Translations under genes and position numbers: made by a program | Shown: positions 1-64,000 of the stretch, one piece after another | How the letters are laid out: the number at the start of each line of letters is the position of its first letter | Position numbering within the stretch: the first letter of the stretch is position 1 | Origin: Muscardinus avellanarius | Lineage: Eukaryota > Chordata > Mammalia > Rodentia > Gliridae | Assembly (NCBI GenBank): GCA_963383645.1 | Contig: OY726571.1 | Location: forward strand, 81,226,888 to 81,290,887 | DNA length: 64,000 nt | Direction of reading: 5' to 3' | The notes under the pieces: generated by a model | The model's input: the letters and a program-made list of their open reading frames with translations, nothing else | The model's database searches: none | What the model was told of the DNA's origin: nothing

Positions 1-225
1 GTGTAGAGTCTTTTGAGCTCTTTGTATATTCTGGATATTAGCCCCCTATCAAAGTGGTGGCTGGTAAAGATCTTCTTGAATGCAGCATGGAAAACCTGGA
101 CACTCATTGTTGGGATGGGGAGGGCACCAAGTACTGTGTGAATGTATGCCATTGTCAATATGATCCACATTATGGTGTGAGACTTTAGTGTACCAATAAA
201 ATAAAAAAAAAATAAATTTAAATAC
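1..225 (+). mobile_element. L1 3' end, probably 5'-inverted
   Basis: Bases 1 to about 80 read as the antisense of a conserved L1 segment (TTGTATATTCTGGATATTAG). From about 80 to 225 the sequence ends like the L1 tails of this genome (TGTACCAATAAAAT plus an A-rich tail) in sense orientation. Opposite orientations side by side suggest a twin-primed insertion. The 5' end is cut by the window edge. Confidence 0.5.
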
Positions 226-312
226 TTACATATAAAAATAGCTCAATTCTTTGAGTTCTATAACTTAAGCAAGTCAGTAAGTATCATTTACCATTGTGAT
301 ATATCTTTTAAA

Positions 313-497
313 CCAGGAGCAGAGGTACATGCCTGTAATCCTAGTACTTGGGAGGCTGAGACATGAGAATTATAGTTTTGAGGAGAGCCTCTGCAGCTTA
401 GCGAGTTCCTATTTTATAAGGGTCTATCTACGGGTGTAGCTCAGAGGTAGAATGCCCCTGAATTCAATTCCCAATACCACACACATGCACCAAAAAA
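313..497 (+). mobile_element. SINE-A (B1-dID type)
   Basis: B1-like head (CCTGTAATCCTAGTACTTGG) followed by an ID tail (GTGTAGCTCAGAGGTAGAAT) and an A-rich end. Diverged. Confidence 0.85.
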
Positions 498-698
498 TTT
501 AAATCTTTAAAAATGATATTATTATAGCAGGTAATGTGTATAGTTCCTTTTGTTTCTAATTTACAGTTTTTCTTTCAGTTCATTTGTATTATTTTGTACT
601 AGTTCATTTGTTGCATGATAGCAATTTCAGTTTTTGTTTTATACATTGGCTTTTTAACAAAATGCAAGCTCTTAGAGAACTATTGCATTCATCTTTTT

Positions 699-749
699 TT
701 TGTTTTTTTTTTTGGTGGTGGTACTGGGGTTCCTGGAAACCCTTCTACC

Positions 750-807
<58 letters not shown>

Positions 808-903
808 TTTGGAAACAGGGTCTCACTGGCTACGAACCTGCGCGATCCTCCTGTCCCCGCCTCCCAAGCGCGGGGATTACAAGCGTGCGCCACCACGCCC
901 AGC
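699..903 (-). mobile_element. SINE-B with internal (TG)n
   Basis: Antisense copy (TGGTACTGGGGTTCCTGGAA ... GGGATTACAAGCGTGCGCCA). It is flanked by a 15-bp duplication TGCATTCATCTTTTT (684-698 and 904-918). A (TG)n at 755-805 replaces part of the ID and linker section. Confidence 0.9.
755..805. repeat. (TG)n microsatellite inside SINE-B
   Basis: About 25 uninterrupted TG units. It lies inside the SINE body rather than in its tail. Confidence 0.97.
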
Positions 904-1181
904 TGCATTCATCTTTTTAAAATAAAAATATTCCCAAACCAATTCTGAAACATACAGTAGGCATTTAAAAAGAACTGTTATAATTACCACATTTTACTTG
1001 GTGTCTAGGTGTGTATGTGTATTTCTTTTAAAAACTTCATCTCTGTGTATTGCTTTGTATTGAAAATAATGCTTTCATGTAGTTAATAGTAAAAGATGAT
1101 TAATGTGATCACAAGTGACTTTTTACACCTTTCCCCAACTGGCTTCTTAAAGAAAAATAGAGACACGTTTATACTCTATGT

Positions 1182-1459
1182 GTGTATAGTGGTGTGTGTG
1201 CATGAATGTGTGGTACTGGGGATTGAACCCAGGAGCATTCTGCCTTCCAGCTATACCCTGAGACAGAAGAGAGGGAGAGGGAGAGGGGGAGAGAGAGAGA
1301 CAGAGAGACAGAGAGTGTGAGTGTTTTGAAACAGTGTCTCACTAAGTTGTTGAGGTTGCTGAGAGACTTGGTAAATTGCTGAGGCTGTCTTAGAACCTTT
1401 AATCCTCCTGTCTCAGCCTCCCAAGTACTGGGATTACAAGCATGCACCACCATGAGCAG
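1182..1459 (-). mobile_element. SINE-A with (GA)-rich insert
   Basis: Antisense ID part (TGGTACTGGGGATTGAACCC) and B1 part (CTGGGATTACAAGCATGCAC), separated by a GA-rich simple repeat at about 1268-1316. Confidence 0.85.
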
Positions 1460-63578
<62,119 letters not shown>

Positions 63579-63582
63579 TCCT

Positions 63583-63633
<51 letters not shown>
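63579..63633. repeat. (TTTC)n microsatellite
   Basis: About 13 units, the reversed, expanded tail of the adjacent SINE. Confidence 0.95.
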
Positions 63634-63634
<1 letters not shown>

Positions 63635-63845
63635 TATCTTTCTTTTGGTACTGGAGAGGAAACCTAGGGACATTCTACCTCTGAACTACACCCTCAGCTC
63701 TATTTTTATTCTTTTTATTTTTGAAACAGTGTCTCACTGAGTTGCAGAGGGCCTCACTAAGTAGCTGAGGCTGTCTTTGAACTGCCATCCTCCTGTCTCA
63801 GACTCCCAAATGCTGGGGTTACAAGCATGTGCCACCATGCTTGGC
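63634..63845 (-). mobile_element. SINE-A
   Basis: Antisense: TACTGGAGAGGAAACCTAGG, CATGTGCCACCATGCTTGGC. Confidence 0.9.
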
Positions 63846-64000
63846 TTAAAACCTTGTTTTAATATCTATCATTATTTTGTTTGTTTTCTTCTGAGAACTT
63901 AAGTTCTATAGCAATCCAATGGGATTCGATGTGCAACTCAGTAATAACTTTGCAATTGCTAATTACTCTCTTTGAAAATCAGGCTAATGAAAGAGAAAAT

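Noticed and set aside
584..948. Overlapping open frames on both strands over a (TG)n
   Set aside because: They are translations of an antisense SINE-B and its Cys-Val or Thr-His microsatellite, not genes.
63950..64000. Possible start of the next CARMIL1 exon after AATCAG near 63981
   Set aside because: The following codons (GCT AAT GAA ...) do not match the expected ALLESM sequence, and no pyrimidine tract precedes the AG.

Overview
The window is nuclear DNA from a rodent. It lies inside one protein-coding gene transcribed on the + strand, CARMIL1 (LRRC16A), which encodes capping protein regulator and myosin 1 linker 1. Seventeen internal coding exons lie between 3479 and 62855. Each has an AG acceptor and a GT donor, and their phases join without a break into 546 codons. 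The joined product covers most of the leucine-rich-repeat solenoid, its C-terminal cap and the start of the helical dimerisation region. By comparison with human CARMIL1, recalled from memory, this is roughly residues 231-776. The promoter, the N-terminal PH-like exons, the capping-protein-binding region, the proline-rich tail and both UTRs lie outside the window. I found no second gene, no tRNA or snRNA gene, no CRISPR array and no bacterial-type feature.

The organism is inferred from its repeats. The commonest SINE is a B1 (7SL-derived) head joined to an ID (tRNA-Ala-like) tail, the B1-dID architecture known from squirrels, mountain beaver and dormice. A second, much more uniform B1-dID-like subfamily, called SINE-B here, has an altered ID part and clear target-site duplications. 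There are also two isolated ID-type elements. I cannot name the species; a sciuromorph or related rodent is most likely.

Layout: 1-3478 is intron upstream of local exon 1. Exons 1-2 (3479-5123) are followed by two large repeat-rich introns. Exons 4-6 lie at 20309-23469, exons 7-11 at 27434-36391, exons 12-14 at 41698-47686, and exons 15-17 at 54872-62855. The introns hold about 40 SINE-A copies or fragments, 12 SINE-B copies, several 3'-end L1 pieces (one with a clear 5' inversion, one probable), ancient MIR, L2, L1 and MER2-like fragments, and many microsatellites, often grown from SINE tails.

Points most worth a second look: a (TG)n tract directly upstream of the branch point of the frame-preserving exon 5; a 5'-inverted antisense L1 starting about 12 bp after the exon 3 donor; a 33-bp imperfect palindrome with a second competing stem at 24540-24634; a dimeric SINE inside a single target-site duplication; and the young SINE-B subfamily itself.
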